Origin: Bolinopsis microptera
Taxonomy: Eukaryota > Ctenophora > Tentaculata > Lobata > Bolinopsidae
Assembly: GCF_026151205.1 (NCBI RefSeq)
Contig: NC_087074.1
Span: 12,443,182-12,507,181 of the forward strand
Length of the DNA: 64,000 nucleotides
Direction: 5' to 3'
In this document: one piece after another, positions 33,990 through 47,100 of the stretch
Position numbering within the stretch: position 1 is the stretch's first letter
Layout of the letters: each line of letters begins with the position of its first letter
The notes under the pieces: model-generated
Seen by the model: the letters and a program-made list of their open reading frames with translations, nothing else
What the model was told of the DNA's origin: nothing
The model's database searches: none
Translations under genes and position numbers: made by a program

Positions 33990-34935
33990 GGGGAGTAGAC
34001 ACACAGTTGATAACAACAGACCCACTATCAATATCAACAGACCCACTATTTCATCTTACAGACCCACAAGTCAATCCACAGACCCATTTCAGAGTAGCAA
34101 AAACTCACTATTAAGCGAGTAGACACACACTTAATAACAATAGGCCCACTATTTGACCTTACAGACCCACTGCCAATAACAACAGACCCACTTTGTAACC
34201 TTACAGACCCACAAATAAATCTACAGACCCATTTCAGAGTAGCAAAGGCCCACTATTAAGCGAGTAGACACACACTTAATAACAACAGACCCACTATCGA
34301 TATCAACAGGCCCACTATTTCATCTTACAGACCCACAAGTCAACCTACAGACCCATTTCAGAGTAGCAAAGGCCCACTATTAAGCGAGTAGACACACACT
34401 TAATAACAACAGACCCACTATCAATATCAACAGGCCCACTATTTCATCTTACAAACCCATTTCAGAGTAGCAAAGACCCACTATTAAGCGAGTAGACACA
34501 CACTTAATAACAACAGACCCACTATCAATATCAACAGGCCCACTATTTCATCTTACAGACCCACAAGTCAACCTACAGACCCATTTCAGAGTAGCAAATA
34601 CCCACTATTAAGCGAGTAGACACACACTTAATAACAACAGACCCACTATCAATATCAACAGGCCCACTATTTCATCTTACAAACCCACAAGTCAATCTAC
34701 AGACCCATTTCAGAGTAGCAAAGACCCACTATTAAGCGAGTAGACACACACTTAATAACAACAGACCCACTATCAATATCAACAGGCCCACTATTTCATC
34801 TTACAGACCCACAAGTCAATCTACAGACCCATTTCAGAGTAGCAAAGACCCACTATTAAGCGAGTAGACACACACTTAATAACAACAGACCCACTATCAA
34901 TATCAACAGACCCACTATTCCACCTTATAGACCCA
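33990..34935 (+). repeat. About 123-bp tandem repeat, 7-8 copies
   Basis: Units begin GCGAGTAGACACACACTTAA and contain GACCCACTATCAATATCAAC and CATTTCAGAGTAGCAAAG. Starts near 34117, 34260, 34385, 34489, 34612, 34737 and 34860, with a divergent first unit from 33994. One copy is short (104 bp). No reading frame persists across units. Confidence 0.9.
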
Positions 34936-35725
34936 TATAAGTAAGTCTACACTGTAATAAAACACATCCAAGCTATCAACAGGCCCACTAGAAGCATTAG
35001 AATCGAGCGTTGCCTGCTACAGGCTATCCCGAATTTAGAAGCTTGCTTTCATCATTCAAATGAAGTATTAGGGAGAATTGAAGGACCTAGCTATGTTAGT
35101 AATAAAGAGAAGCATAACGATTATCTTTATTTCCACCCTTTCGTGGCAAAAAAGCGATTTATAAATCTTTATTCCACTGGGAAGTATGAATAGGGTTCTC
35201 TTTTGGGGATGCTTTTTGAATTTATTTGAGATTTTTTAATAAAGTTGTAGTTAATAATTTATTAATTTTGGTGGTAAGGTATTTATATTTTTCCATATAG
35301 TGATTTGATAATTTGTAGACATGTGTGATGATGTTATTTCATAATTTTTACTTTACTTTACTCAACTTTATCATGGGAACCATACGATAGCAGCACATTA
35401 TCTTTGTTCTGTCACCCGCTCGAATGTTTTAATAAGATACTCAGCCAGAGACGAATCTAGTGGCGATAATTCATTTTTCTTTGACTATAGTTTTGACTGT
35501 TGTGTTCAGTTTCAGAGACTTTTTAATTCTTTTATCTAAATATTTTTAATAGCGTACATCCAGCAAATATTTGCATTAATTCTTTCTTGGCTGTGTAGTG
35601 TGTATTTGTATTTGGTTTTTATACTTGATTGAATAATAATTCAAATCATGTGTTAGTAAAATCACTCACTTTTCTAAAACATACTTTTATAAGTAATTTT
35701 ACCAAGAACCTTCTAAAAGCTAGAT
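34936..35725. other. Upstream region of SRSF1-like gene
   Basis: AT-rich, no exon recognised before the ATG at 35726; presumably holds the promoter and 5' UTR of the splicing-factor gene. Confidence 0.4.
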
Positions 35726-38058
35726 ATGGGTGGTGATCGAGACGACTGTAAAGTCTATGTTGGAAATCTGCCAGACTATGTGAGGAGCAGAGATTTGGAG
35801 GACGTGTTCTACAAGTACGGGAAGATTGTTGATGTTGATATTCATAGTACTCGTGGTGGTGGTGCTCCTTTTGCATTCGTTCTCTTTGATGACGACAGAG
35901 GTGAGATATTTTCTACTCTTCTTCTGATTAAGTAAGTGATCAAATTTAAACTAGGAGGGCTGGGAGTGTCATTGACGGTGCCCACTTGATTTTATTGTTT
36001 CGGGTTTCAACGGTGGAGAAGGCTTTTATTTGAAGGCTTTTATTTGAAAAATTTCGTTAAAAAAATGGTGATGACACTTTCCCCACGCTGTACTCAGTAC
36101 TACACATGTAAATCTAAATTCTAGTCTTTATTCTTACACAATTAATTAGCAGCCTCAGTGATGCCATAGAACTCTTAGAAAACAGTGTTTTCAAAATACC
36201 CATTCTCGATAAACTTCGTGAGCTTCAATATTAGATTCTCATGGTGCAATGTCAATATTGTAATTAGATAGTGATACGAATAGTGAATAGTGATCCTAAC
36301 AGTTGATACGATTCTTATAGAATTGTGCTATCGGGAATTTCTCAAACATATTGAAAAATTGTGTGGCTATAGGTGATGTGTATTGTGTAATCATTATGAA
36401 AATCTATTTCATTATGAAAATCTATTAGTTTTGAAATATCACAGAATATATGAGATGTATTTTCATTTTCTTGTGCTCACAAAGTTTCAACCTTCAGACG
36501 CAGACGATGCTATCCGAGCGAGGAACGGATACGATTTCGAAGGATACAGACTGAGAGTAGAACGCTGCAGAGGCGGACGTGACCGAGACAGATCACCTCC
36601 CCGGTCAGGAGGAGGATCATCTTACTACAGAGGTCGAGGACGTGGTGGTGGTGGTGGTGGTGGTGGAGATCGAGGTGGCAGACACCCCAACATCCCCAGA
36701 CGCTCTGAGTATCGCGTCAAAGTCGGAGGACTGCCACCCACTGGCAGCTGGCAGGTATTGTAGTTCTCAGAATTTTAGAATGGAATGTGTTCGCTAAGTT
36801 ATTGTGACAATAGGTTGGGGAACAAAGTTTTAAACACCGCGCCTAGTAACTGTTTTTAAACATTCTTTTGTCACCCGTACACTACATTTTCATGGCCAAA
36901 GTCATAGTTCTGACCACAAAATGTACTATCAGTTTTGCTATGACAATTAGAAGCGCTACTTTTAAAACTCAGCTAACCCAAGTGGTTGTTTTGTTGTTGA
37001 TAGAAAGTTAACGTCTGAAACATAGGACTTACCCTACTCGAACTTAAAAGATTCATAATACCGAGAAATTAAACAAGCCAGAAAATTTAATATGGTACTT
37101 GGTTAAGCATTCCAACTAACTGTTTTTAGAACTTACACTGATCATCTCGTCTTGGCAAGGCAAAGCATACATATCTGAACAAGAGTTAGCATCATTTGAA
37201 GGGCACTAACTCTATGTACTAATTGTACTTCCGGTTAATGGCCAAACAAACATAGCCAGAGGCCCCCAAACTACACAACTAAGGGATGTGACGCAAGTTT
37301 AATGTTTGTTTTGACGTGTCACTGCGATTCACGTACTTGATTTATCAAGTTGGCTGGTGAATCTCTCGTATGTCAAAACGAACTTGTATCACTTAGATGT
37401 TATACGTCTTCATCCGTGACATGGGCGTACGGCGTATGTGGAATAGTGAACACTAAGCCAATTTATTCCTCTGCAATCTAAATGTTGTTTTGTTACCGAA
37501 TATCCGGTTTTATAAACTAATTTCCGAATTCCAGGACATCAAGGACCATCTCCGTGAGGCTGGTGACGTGTATTACGCTGAAGTGTACGGTGACGGATCA
37601 GGAATTGTCGAGTTCGCTCGACAGAAAGACGTGGATACAGCCGTTGAGAAACTCGACAACACCAAGTTCAAGTCTCACGAGGTTTTTATGGTTTTTTAAA
37701 TTCAACACGATGTAATATATAGATGTTGCTATTGGAGTTACATACTCTTCTATTCTAATATTATAGATCGGTATCTCGACTTATCGGTGTGATAAGTGTA
37801 TACTCATATTATTATCAATCCAAATTTCATCATCCTCGTTTAATCGAGTTATGAACCTCATTCCTCTTTCAGGGAGAAACTACCTACATCACAGTGACAG
37901 AAGACACATCTGGAGGCGGTGGAGGAGGCGGTAGTTCCCGCAGATCCCGCTCCCGTTCACCCCGCAAATCCTACAGTCGCAGTCCCAAACGTGGTCGCTC
38001 CTACTCCCGCTCCCGCAGCCGATCTCGAGGTCGCTCTCGCAGCCGAACACCTTACTAA
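35726..38058 (+). CDS. SRSF1: SRSF1-like SR splicing factor
   Basis: Four exons join in phase: 35726-35900, 36498-36754, 37535-37681, 37873-38058, giving 254 residues (human SRSF1 has 248). RRM1 has RNP2 KVYVGNLP (residues 9-16) and RNP1 core [10 protein letters not shown] Gly/Arg-rich hinge ([12 protein letters not shown]) follows. The second, pseudo-RRM carries the SWQDIKDH signature (residues 142-149), the family's hallmark for purine-rich exonic enhancer recognition. The C-terminus is a short RS domain ([17 protein letters not shown]), the substrate of SR protein kinases. The protein acts in the nucleus in exon definition and splice-site choice. Exons 2 and 3 split exactly within SWQ|DIKDH. 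AATAAA lies at 38455-38460. Domain order matches SRSF1 rather than other SR proteins; SRSF9 is an alternative label for the same clade. Confidence 0.93.
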
Positions 38059-41000
38059 ACACCAGGAACTTTTTATTCGGGGAAAACTGTTTTCAGGGGA
38101 ATTTCTCAGCAAGGAACACTTTTTGGAGTTAAGGAAGGAACGGATCTAGGTGGGTTTAGTTGTCCTGCTCTTATGTTGCTACTACTGATTAATTAATTAA
38201 TTAGTTAATCAGTATATTAAAATGTTACCATTATATACAATAGCTATTAGGTATTATGTTTGCGCAAATGTCAAATCGCAGTAGCTATCTTATACATTCG
38301 CTAGCCCATATATAATGTGCGATTTTGTCCTAGATACCCCTGCTTTGCTGGCGTGCTATGATTGTAGCACGCATGTTCAGGAAAATGGAAATTCAACATT
38401 TAAAATATCCCAACGCACACTTTTGTTTTTGGAGTGTAGTTGTTGCTGATACATAATAAATTGTAATTCTTTTCGCATGTCTTCGTAGTGTTCAACGGGC
38501 TCAATCGGTTGCATAATATCAAAAAAAGGCGGTCTTAGTTAGGTTAAAAAAGCGGCGTGGTCTGTACTTTTCGTATCGAAAAGTTTGCCTTCAGGCTTCA
38601 AGAGGTGGTAAATTCTTCAAATATTGCAAAATTGCTAATAGGGTATTTTTTGTTTACCTTTTTGGAGGTCTTGCGGCATCAATTTAAGTGTGGCCATTTA
38701 TGCGAATTTTGGGCATATTTCGTAACTACCATTCCACCCCGTTTGCGTTGCAAATATCCTTTTTCTCGAATCTAATACTAATATTTGTAGCCGGCTCGAG
38801 GACATCGAAGGATGGACCCCCTTGATCTTGATGTCCTTTGAGGAACTTTAAAGCCGCCCTAGGAGCCCATAATTGATGTCCAAATGATGTCCCCAAAGGA
38901 GCCTAAAATGATGCTCAATTCTAGGATTCCGTTTAGATGTTCGATGCCCTGCATTCAAACCCGTGATAGGATAAGGATTCGGGATAGGATATCTCCTCTC
39001 TCCGGAGAGGAAGGGGCTAACCAACCATCTTCAGGAAGTATTTTGTGTTCTGTATGAGGCTGACAAATGTTTCACTTTACATACGATCTAAGCACATTTT
39101 ATCTTGATTAGTGTTATATTTTCAATATTGAAGTTAAGTGATGTTTTATTTCTTGAACTTAAAAACGTGTTACAATACTGTTAAAAAGTCACCGGGACCA
39201 TCAATAAATGAACAATGGACCAAACAAAGAAAGTTCGAATTCTTGAACAGTCTTGAGTGTGGTCAGTCTCTCAGTGAACTTTGATGCGGTGGACAGTGGG
39301 AACTTCCACCGCCAATCCGTCGGGATGTAGCTTAACAATATGTGGCGCGAAACTTAATTTCGTGTACGGAACACGTTGTAGCTACCGAAATTCAGCGCGC
39401 ACGTACGGATAATATACGAAAACAGCTGATATTGGAGAAGAAGTTTGGATAGGCGGGAAACGTTTTCCAGTCAAATGTCCGAGTACGTCGTGGGGTGTTA
39501 GATCAATTCCACTTTGAAGATGTTACCTCCTACAAGCGCAGGACAAGCAAGATTTGGGAAGTATTAATCTGCTGCCCAATTGCTTGATCTCAAGTTAACC
39601 AGCAGGCTGAATTTTTACAGTCGTTCTCATGGCCTCCAAAACACATACCAAATCAGGAACGTGTTTTATTTACATCCTAAATCAATCTCGTAACGGTTGA
39701 TATTCCCATTCTTTAAAAAAATTTATGTTCTGATGTTTGCAATCGACCTCATAACGTTGCAGGAGTCTCTAGTCTAGCTTAGTCGAGGGTTAACAGGGAT
39801 GGCCTGTTACCTATTAGTGTGGTAGGTTGATATTAGGCGGAGTCTCTTTATAGAATCTTCCCCAACTCCGCTTGAATGACTGGAGATAACCCAGAGTGGA
39901 TAACATGCCTGACATGACTTTCAGAAACCCAACACAAGACTCCAGTGCAGTGTAGCAACAAATCCTGCACGTGTAGCGTGCAAACACATCGACTCCGTTT
40001 TGGGCTTCCCGTTGGACACCTTACGTATTCACATAGCGATGATGCATGAGTCTTCGCGTACTGCAACTGCGAGGGCTCTGGTAGTACAGCAACATTGCGT
40101 ACCCTGTGAGTCAACTGTACAGATCACGGGTGTATCCGAGAAGCCTGTCCAATAAGAGCAGACTTTCTGATTCTAGTCTTAGAGTATAACCGAGTTGGTC
40201 GGGCTTCGTGGGTGCTGACTACCGTGGTGTCTGCAGTTAATATATAATATAAGTTCAATTCAAATGAGGGATCGATCGGAAGTTGTTAGGCCATATCGGA
40301 TCAAGGGTGCAGTGTCCATGATATATAGGAACTCGCGTCCGTCAGCAGGCATACATGTCACGCGCGTTACGTTCAAGAGACTGGCACACAATTGTTGCAA
40401 TGCGCGTTACAATTCCGCGATACAAACTCTGTGACCGACCCGCCTGCAGTGACTTCAACAACGGTTTGCACTTAATAACAACTTGTAAAACTATTCTTTT
40501 CACGGCGGCGGCGGGTATTTAAACATTTGGATGGTTTTTGGTTTCCGGTTACATCATCGTTCTGGTTCCTTTTTCATGCAATCTAGCTAGATTAACCGAT
40601 TGAGTACTCTTGACGATCATGTTACCTTTTATTTCGATTGACCCCTCAATTTTACGGTACCGGCAACCTTGCAAAGAATTGAGAATTTAAGCATTTTGTA
40701 AATAATCGAAAAACACTTATTTTCTGAAATAGTTACTTGAATTGTCTAAACGTTACGATATACAAAAATACATTCTAATTAAACAATCAATACCAGATTG
40801 GTCTTATCAATCCTTGAACAATTTACAATAAGTTTAACAATTATTCATCAAAACGCCCTCTTATCTTGAACAACTTATAAATGTATTTTCTAACGGGAAT
40901 ATATCTGCGCGTTTTGAATACATCTGCGTTTTAAATAGTTCAACCTTCAATTAAATTCTTAAAAACATGCTTATGAGTTATTATGATAACATATCACTGA

Positions 41001-41164
41001 TAAATAAAATATCGTGTATTATCCTCACAGGATACGATGAGTTATTTCATGACAATACAATGAGGTTGGCAATTCAATGTTCTGTGTCGTGACGCTAATG
41101 AATAAATCGCGGCAGATTCTACATCAAGTCTTTCAATTCCAGACTTAACTCGAAAAGTCTGATA
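38059..41164. other. Intergenic region, SRSF1 3' UTR to KDSR 3' end
   Basis: Contains the SRSF1 3' UTR (poly(A) signal 38455-38460) and a TTAATTAA-rich palindrome near 38187-38213. A degenerate piece at about 39200-39500 has broken frames that may be an old transposase, not identified. No intact gene recognised. Confidence 0.4.
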
Positions 41165-44100
41165 TTAGGCGTTGTCTTTGCATATCTTAGCAAACTGTCG
41201 CTGATTAAATAATATTATGATACGTCCCAGAGGAGCTATCAGAGCCTGAAAATAAAATAAATTTGTTAAAAATAAAATAAATTTCTGACGTAAAGTAAGT
41301 AAGGTTGTAAAAATAACTTACTTTGTGGGATCAATAACTTACTTTGTGGGATCAATAACTTACTTTGTGAGGACCGTTACGTTGTTCAAATCTCAGATAT
41401 TTGAGCGTATTAGCCAGCGGTAGACACGATACAAGATGTGAATACAAAATGTCAACATATTTGCATCTGTTGCAATGTATTATATTCGCCAACTCCCTAA
41501 TAAACTAGTACAGTTGATGATTTCATTAGGATAAAATATAAAATTGCAGAAAAGTAACGGTTATTTGTCATGGTGGTCTGTTTTTCAACAGACTACGCCC
41601 AGCTAATATTTCAACCAGACAAAAGTTTTGTTTGAGCAAGGGCTGTTCATTGTACAGGAATGTTAACAAATCATGTAGTTTGTCATTAATGTTTGTCTCC
41701 ATATGTTCATCGCCAGATGGTGGCATACCATATTACTATCATACATTTAGTATTGGTAGTAAGCAATTAGCAATCATTGAGAGAAATATACAACTTTGTA
41801 ACTTGGTAACGCTAAGTATTGTGCGGCACAATATTTACAGTAGTGGTCACTTGGGGGGTACCAATGGCATAAATGGCATAATGGAGAATTGGCCAAACAA
41901 AATTTCCATTTATGCCATGAAATTTCTATGCCATTTGATGAATTTTATGCCATTTGTCTCCATTCTATGCCATTCGAAATATGAAATTTTAAAACTTTGA
42001 ACTGAGAATTTAATTTAACGAATTGTCTGCACCCCACTAGTACTGTCCACCTTTATCTCTATTTATTGTACTACAACATCTATTTTCACCCATTAAATTC
42101 CTCAAAATATCCCTAGCAATGGGCATTATTGATTATAATTACGTTCAATGTATATCAATATGATATGATGATTTGGTTGATTGTGGACAAGTGACCGGGC
42201 AGTATGGCATAGTACACGCTACACACCGTATAACAGAGAGGACAGTCGACTGAATGCTCCCAGTCAATCGGATATCCAAATTAACAGTGGAAAACTGTAA
42301 CATTACCAACTCGATTAAAATATTATTTGTTAATGATGTGTACAGATGTATCGTGTCGGGACCGTGTTCATGTAGAATGTTTTGAAATTTAAACATTTTC
42401 ACAAGATTGATAATGATCTGTGTTTCGAATGGGTAGCCTCTTAAAAGTAATATTCATTGATATCTCGATGAACCTGTATATTAGTATTACATAACAGTTC
42501 ACCAAATGACCTGAAATACTTGCTTCCTATTATACAAAATTATGATGACATAATATATTGCTTAAATATCTTCATATTCACTGCTGCATGGCAACATAGC
42601 ACTCCTTAATTATTTTTCTATAATAACGTTAATCTAGTATAATCATTGTAGGATTTTGAACATCTCACAATTTGGGCTGTAGGACTGTAGAGCGGGGGAC
42701 TGTATGGCGTACTTGGTCAAAAGTAGGACCCTAGAGCGGAGTCAAATCGCCAGGGTAGGAATCTAGAGCGGAACCCCCTTACCGGAACCATACTATAAGG
42801 ACCCTAGAGTGGAGTCAAATCGCCAGGATAGGACTCTAGAGCGGAACTCCCTTACCGAAACCATACTATGAGGACTCTAGAGCGGTACCCACATGTAAAT
42901 TTTGGAGCGGTTAGAAATTTGAGATCGGACTGTAGAGTGGACTTGGTCGGAAGATTGAAATCAGATTAGATACAACTCGTGATTGATTATTATAATAGTG
43001 AGATTAGAATAATTCATGGAGTTGTTGAAGCAGAAAATTGTCCTAGATTATTTATATTATACATCATATCATATTGTAATTTTTAGATACGTTAGACAAT
43101 TGTTCGGTATAAACTTCTTCCATTTGACTGAAATATCCTGATGCTACTCTAAAATGCAAAAAGATTCTTTGATAAAGAGGTATAATTATGAACTGGTCGA
43201 TGTGATTTCGCTAAGCGAAATACCGACCAAGTACGTGCACTCAAGCAGATCATTTAGGAATGAGGATCTCATCGCGTGACACTTTAGCACCTACTAAGGG
43301 TATCTCATGTTCAGTCTAGTGACAGGGTATGTTCCAGATCAGATCCCATCGCATAGCGGTTCTTGTTAGTGATTTCGATAGTGCAGTATAAATGTCACAG
43401 AGAATTTAGTTTAGTATATCACATTCGATTCCTACTCCTCTTCACAACTATCTACAATATGCTGAGTAACAGTTATTACTTAACTCTTCCTGAGAAGGCC
43501 GTCTTCATCCGGGGACGAACAGCTGAGATGGGTACGGGAGAACGGACTGAAGAAGGACTACGACGAAGGAATTAACGACCCCCTTACCAATTCCTGGACT
43601 TCAGGTCCTGTTCGAGTGTGGATACGTAGACTTATGCACTATGCAGCTTGCCTTTCTCCCAGTGGACGATGTTCTCCCTTCTTTCATGGAGCTCCTAGAT
43701 CTTATACCCTCCCACCTTGGCCTCGACGACTTCCTTAACTACTTCATGACGAATTGGGTACAGGGAGTTTCCACCGCTCGTAGCACCAAACCTGCCCGCT
43801 TTCCTCCGCAATCCTGGAACCTCGTCGACCGGACTACCTGCAACTTCAACTACGCAGAGGCCTTTAACAGAAAGTTTGCAGCAATGTTGGGACACTCTTA
43901 CCCAACTATCTGGACCTTTCTTCAAGCCGTCTACATAGAACAGTCCACTACAGATGAGATGATGCTCAAGGAGAGTTACGGGGATGCTCCTCCTGCAAAA
44001 CGAGCCCGTCAGCGTACCAAGGATAGCCGACTGGCACATTTAGTAAAAGTCTACGACGATCATGACATTGTCTCACTCTCCCACCTTGACATGTTGAGGA

Positions 44101-47100
44101 ACGTGATGGTCGAGGAACTGAGTGAACTATTTTAAGATATTTGATTCGCAGTATTAATGTATAATAAGTTGTATCAATTCTATCATCATTATGTGACGAC
44201 TATTATTAATCATTGATTAAAAAACATAGCTCAATCTTCAAAACTAACTTTACTCTCAAATTTCTAACCGCTCTAAAATTTGCATGTGGGTACCGCTCTA
44301 GAGTCTTCATAGTATGGGTCCGGTAAGGGAGTTCCGCTCTAGAATCCTACCTTGGCGATTTGACTCCGCTCTAGGGTCCTCATAGTATGGGTCCGGTAAG
44401 GGGGTTCCGCTCTAGAGTCCTACCCTGGCGATTTGACTCCGCTCTAGGGTCCTACTTTCGAATTTGCTTTTCTTGAATAGTCAAATGTTTGGTATATGTT
44501 TGATATAATACATTTCTATTTTCTTTATTTGTCATATGAATCTTTAAAGATCATTCCAAGCGTTATAAAGCATGAAACATGTCTCTTATTCAAGTACTAA
44601 TAATATTTGCGAATTTAAAGTCATCCTAAAGGTCAAATATGAAGACCTAAATTCATGGCATAAATTGGCATAAATGGAGAATTGGCCAAACAAAATTTCC
44701 ATTTATGCCATGAAATTTCTATGCCATTTGATGAATTTTATGCCATTTGTCTCCATTCTATGCCATTGGTACCCCCCCGGTCACTTATAATGACTTTAGT
44801 GATAGTGGAGAGGTAGTCACGTGTAAGACTACACGTGTTCCTCAAATTACTTAAAGTTTTAATACTTTCAACACTACTATATAACAAATAATTTGAGCTA
44901 GCAGAATGGTTTTAAGAGGGCATTAATGAAATGTACTATGAGCTGGTCCCAAGTCCATACGCCATTATATTCTTTGTAATTTTCAATAACCCTGTCTAGT
45001 CATTGACTACTGATTACACGTGACTTACATTCAAATATCACGTGACTAACATTTAAATATTACACGTGACTTACAAGTTTTTGGTACTTCGCAGGCCGTT
45101 AAAGAAAACATACGAGCGATGAGGTGACGTGTTGTGGCTACCATTGTTAAATTAGACAGCAGCTGATCAGTGTTATATTCTGTAATCTCATCACAGGAAT
45201 GCTGTATTACTCTTGATCTAGATGGAATGTATGTAGCTACCACCTCATTTAAGTGGACCTACGGCAGGCAGCACTGGATAGTGGATATGACTATACGGAT
45301 AGATTTAACTAAATGATTTGATAACTCTGAATACAGTAGGTGTCCTTAATGGAAGTCTTCATATCAATTTCATAATAGTGAAAATCAGGCTGCTAGAAAG
45401 TAGAAATTTTGTAAATATTTCGGTCGGTTCTTTTAATGTACATATATTGTATAGTGTATGATACATATAACATATTGATAAAGATGTTTTTAAAGACAGA
45501 TTTGATAACAGACCGCAAAGGATATTATTATACATGTATTTATATGGGTTTGCAACTGTAATCACCCACAAAGTTTGTCTAATTAAAATCTAACTAAAAT
45601 AAATATTTTATATAAGATTTGCTGGTACCTGTAAAATACCATGTATCATAGCGTGGACTGGCTCTGTGCCCGCACAGGTCTGAGACAACAACCACCCTTC
45701 AATACCCGTACTTATACTGTATTTACCTGGGGTAATTAGTAATTAGTTAATTAGCTCAATTAGATAAGAAAAACATTGTTGGTATTGAATATATAATTAC
45801 AACTCAAAAATATATGGAAATATGGACAAATAAAAGCCTTTATTTCTTTATCTGTGTATGTGATGTTTTATACCACAAACAAATGTAACCGAATTTGCCA
45901 TGCACAGAATTGTAAATCCTTTTCTGTCCTTTACTTCTACACGGTGAGATGGTTAATAAATCAGCTGTCCGAATGTGTAAACATTTGTCGGTACACTGAG
46001 GAGGAGTTCATTACGCTATTATATTCATAAGCTTTGAGTGGACTATTCAATCTTACGCTGAGAGGAATTGATGCTGAGAGGAATTAATGTTTAACAGCTT
46101 TATAAATTTGATTCACGGTTTGATGATTTCGAATTTTAAGACTAGTAGTGTAATACTAGCTCGTCTATTTAGAATTGTAATGTTGATTAGTTTAAGTGTA
46201 ATTAAAATTCCGCTGGTAAGTTAAAGTTAAACTCGACGTGTGAAAACAACTTATAAGAACTGTGATACATATAAACTTATAGGAACTGTGAAAATAAACA
46301 CTGATATTTCATAATTTAATAGGCTTGAAATTTCACGTTGCTCACTAAGCTTTCAATAAAATGTTCAGTGGAATTAATGTATAATAATGTATTCATAATG
46401 TACGAAGATATCCAGAGAAATTATATCATACATTTACGTGATTGTATTAATTAACTGTATTTCCTCCAACACTATCTAATAAATGTATTCAATAATCGAT
46501 TAATTTGTAATTTGAACAAAAACTGCTTTTTAATCAACTCCTTATTTGAAGTCATTTATTCCTTGCGTGAGATCACGTTAATCAACGGATGTAATATGTG
46601 GCAGTATTCAATAACGTTTGGGCGGAAGGGGGAGCCTTTTGACACGTGACTTTGTGCATCATCTCCCCACTAGTTTCGATTCCATTAATCCTATACTGAT
46701 AAGTCTTCAATACTTAATGTTGAAGAATTCTTGCCTTCTGGAAATATTGAACGTTCCTACACCAAGCTGGGAGTCGAGTTACAGCGACCGGAAGTTCAAT
46801 TTTCCGTCAAATTAAATTTGTACACGTAACCAAAAACACGAGATAAATTTCCACACTTATCTCGATGAATAAAGCATTAGAGTGGCTTCCTTATTATATG
46901 CTGACGTGAACAGAACCCTAGTCTACTAAGGATATAACTCAGCAGCCAAAAAGTGAAAGTGAAACAAAGGTGAAAGTGAAACAAAAGTGAAAGTGAAACA
47001 AAAGTGAAAGTGAAACAAAAGTGAAAGTCAACGAACCGTTTTCAACACCACAGATAAGATCTTCTGCAACTCTGTCCGGTGGAAATAATCCTGATGTCTC

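Noticed and set aside
33990..34935. Regularly spaced repeats resembling a CRISPR array
   Set aside because: Whole 123-bp units are tandem with no unique spacers, and the genome is eukaryotic.
39200..39500. Possible mariner-like transposase remnant
   Set aside because: Frames are broken and no catalytic motif could be recognised.
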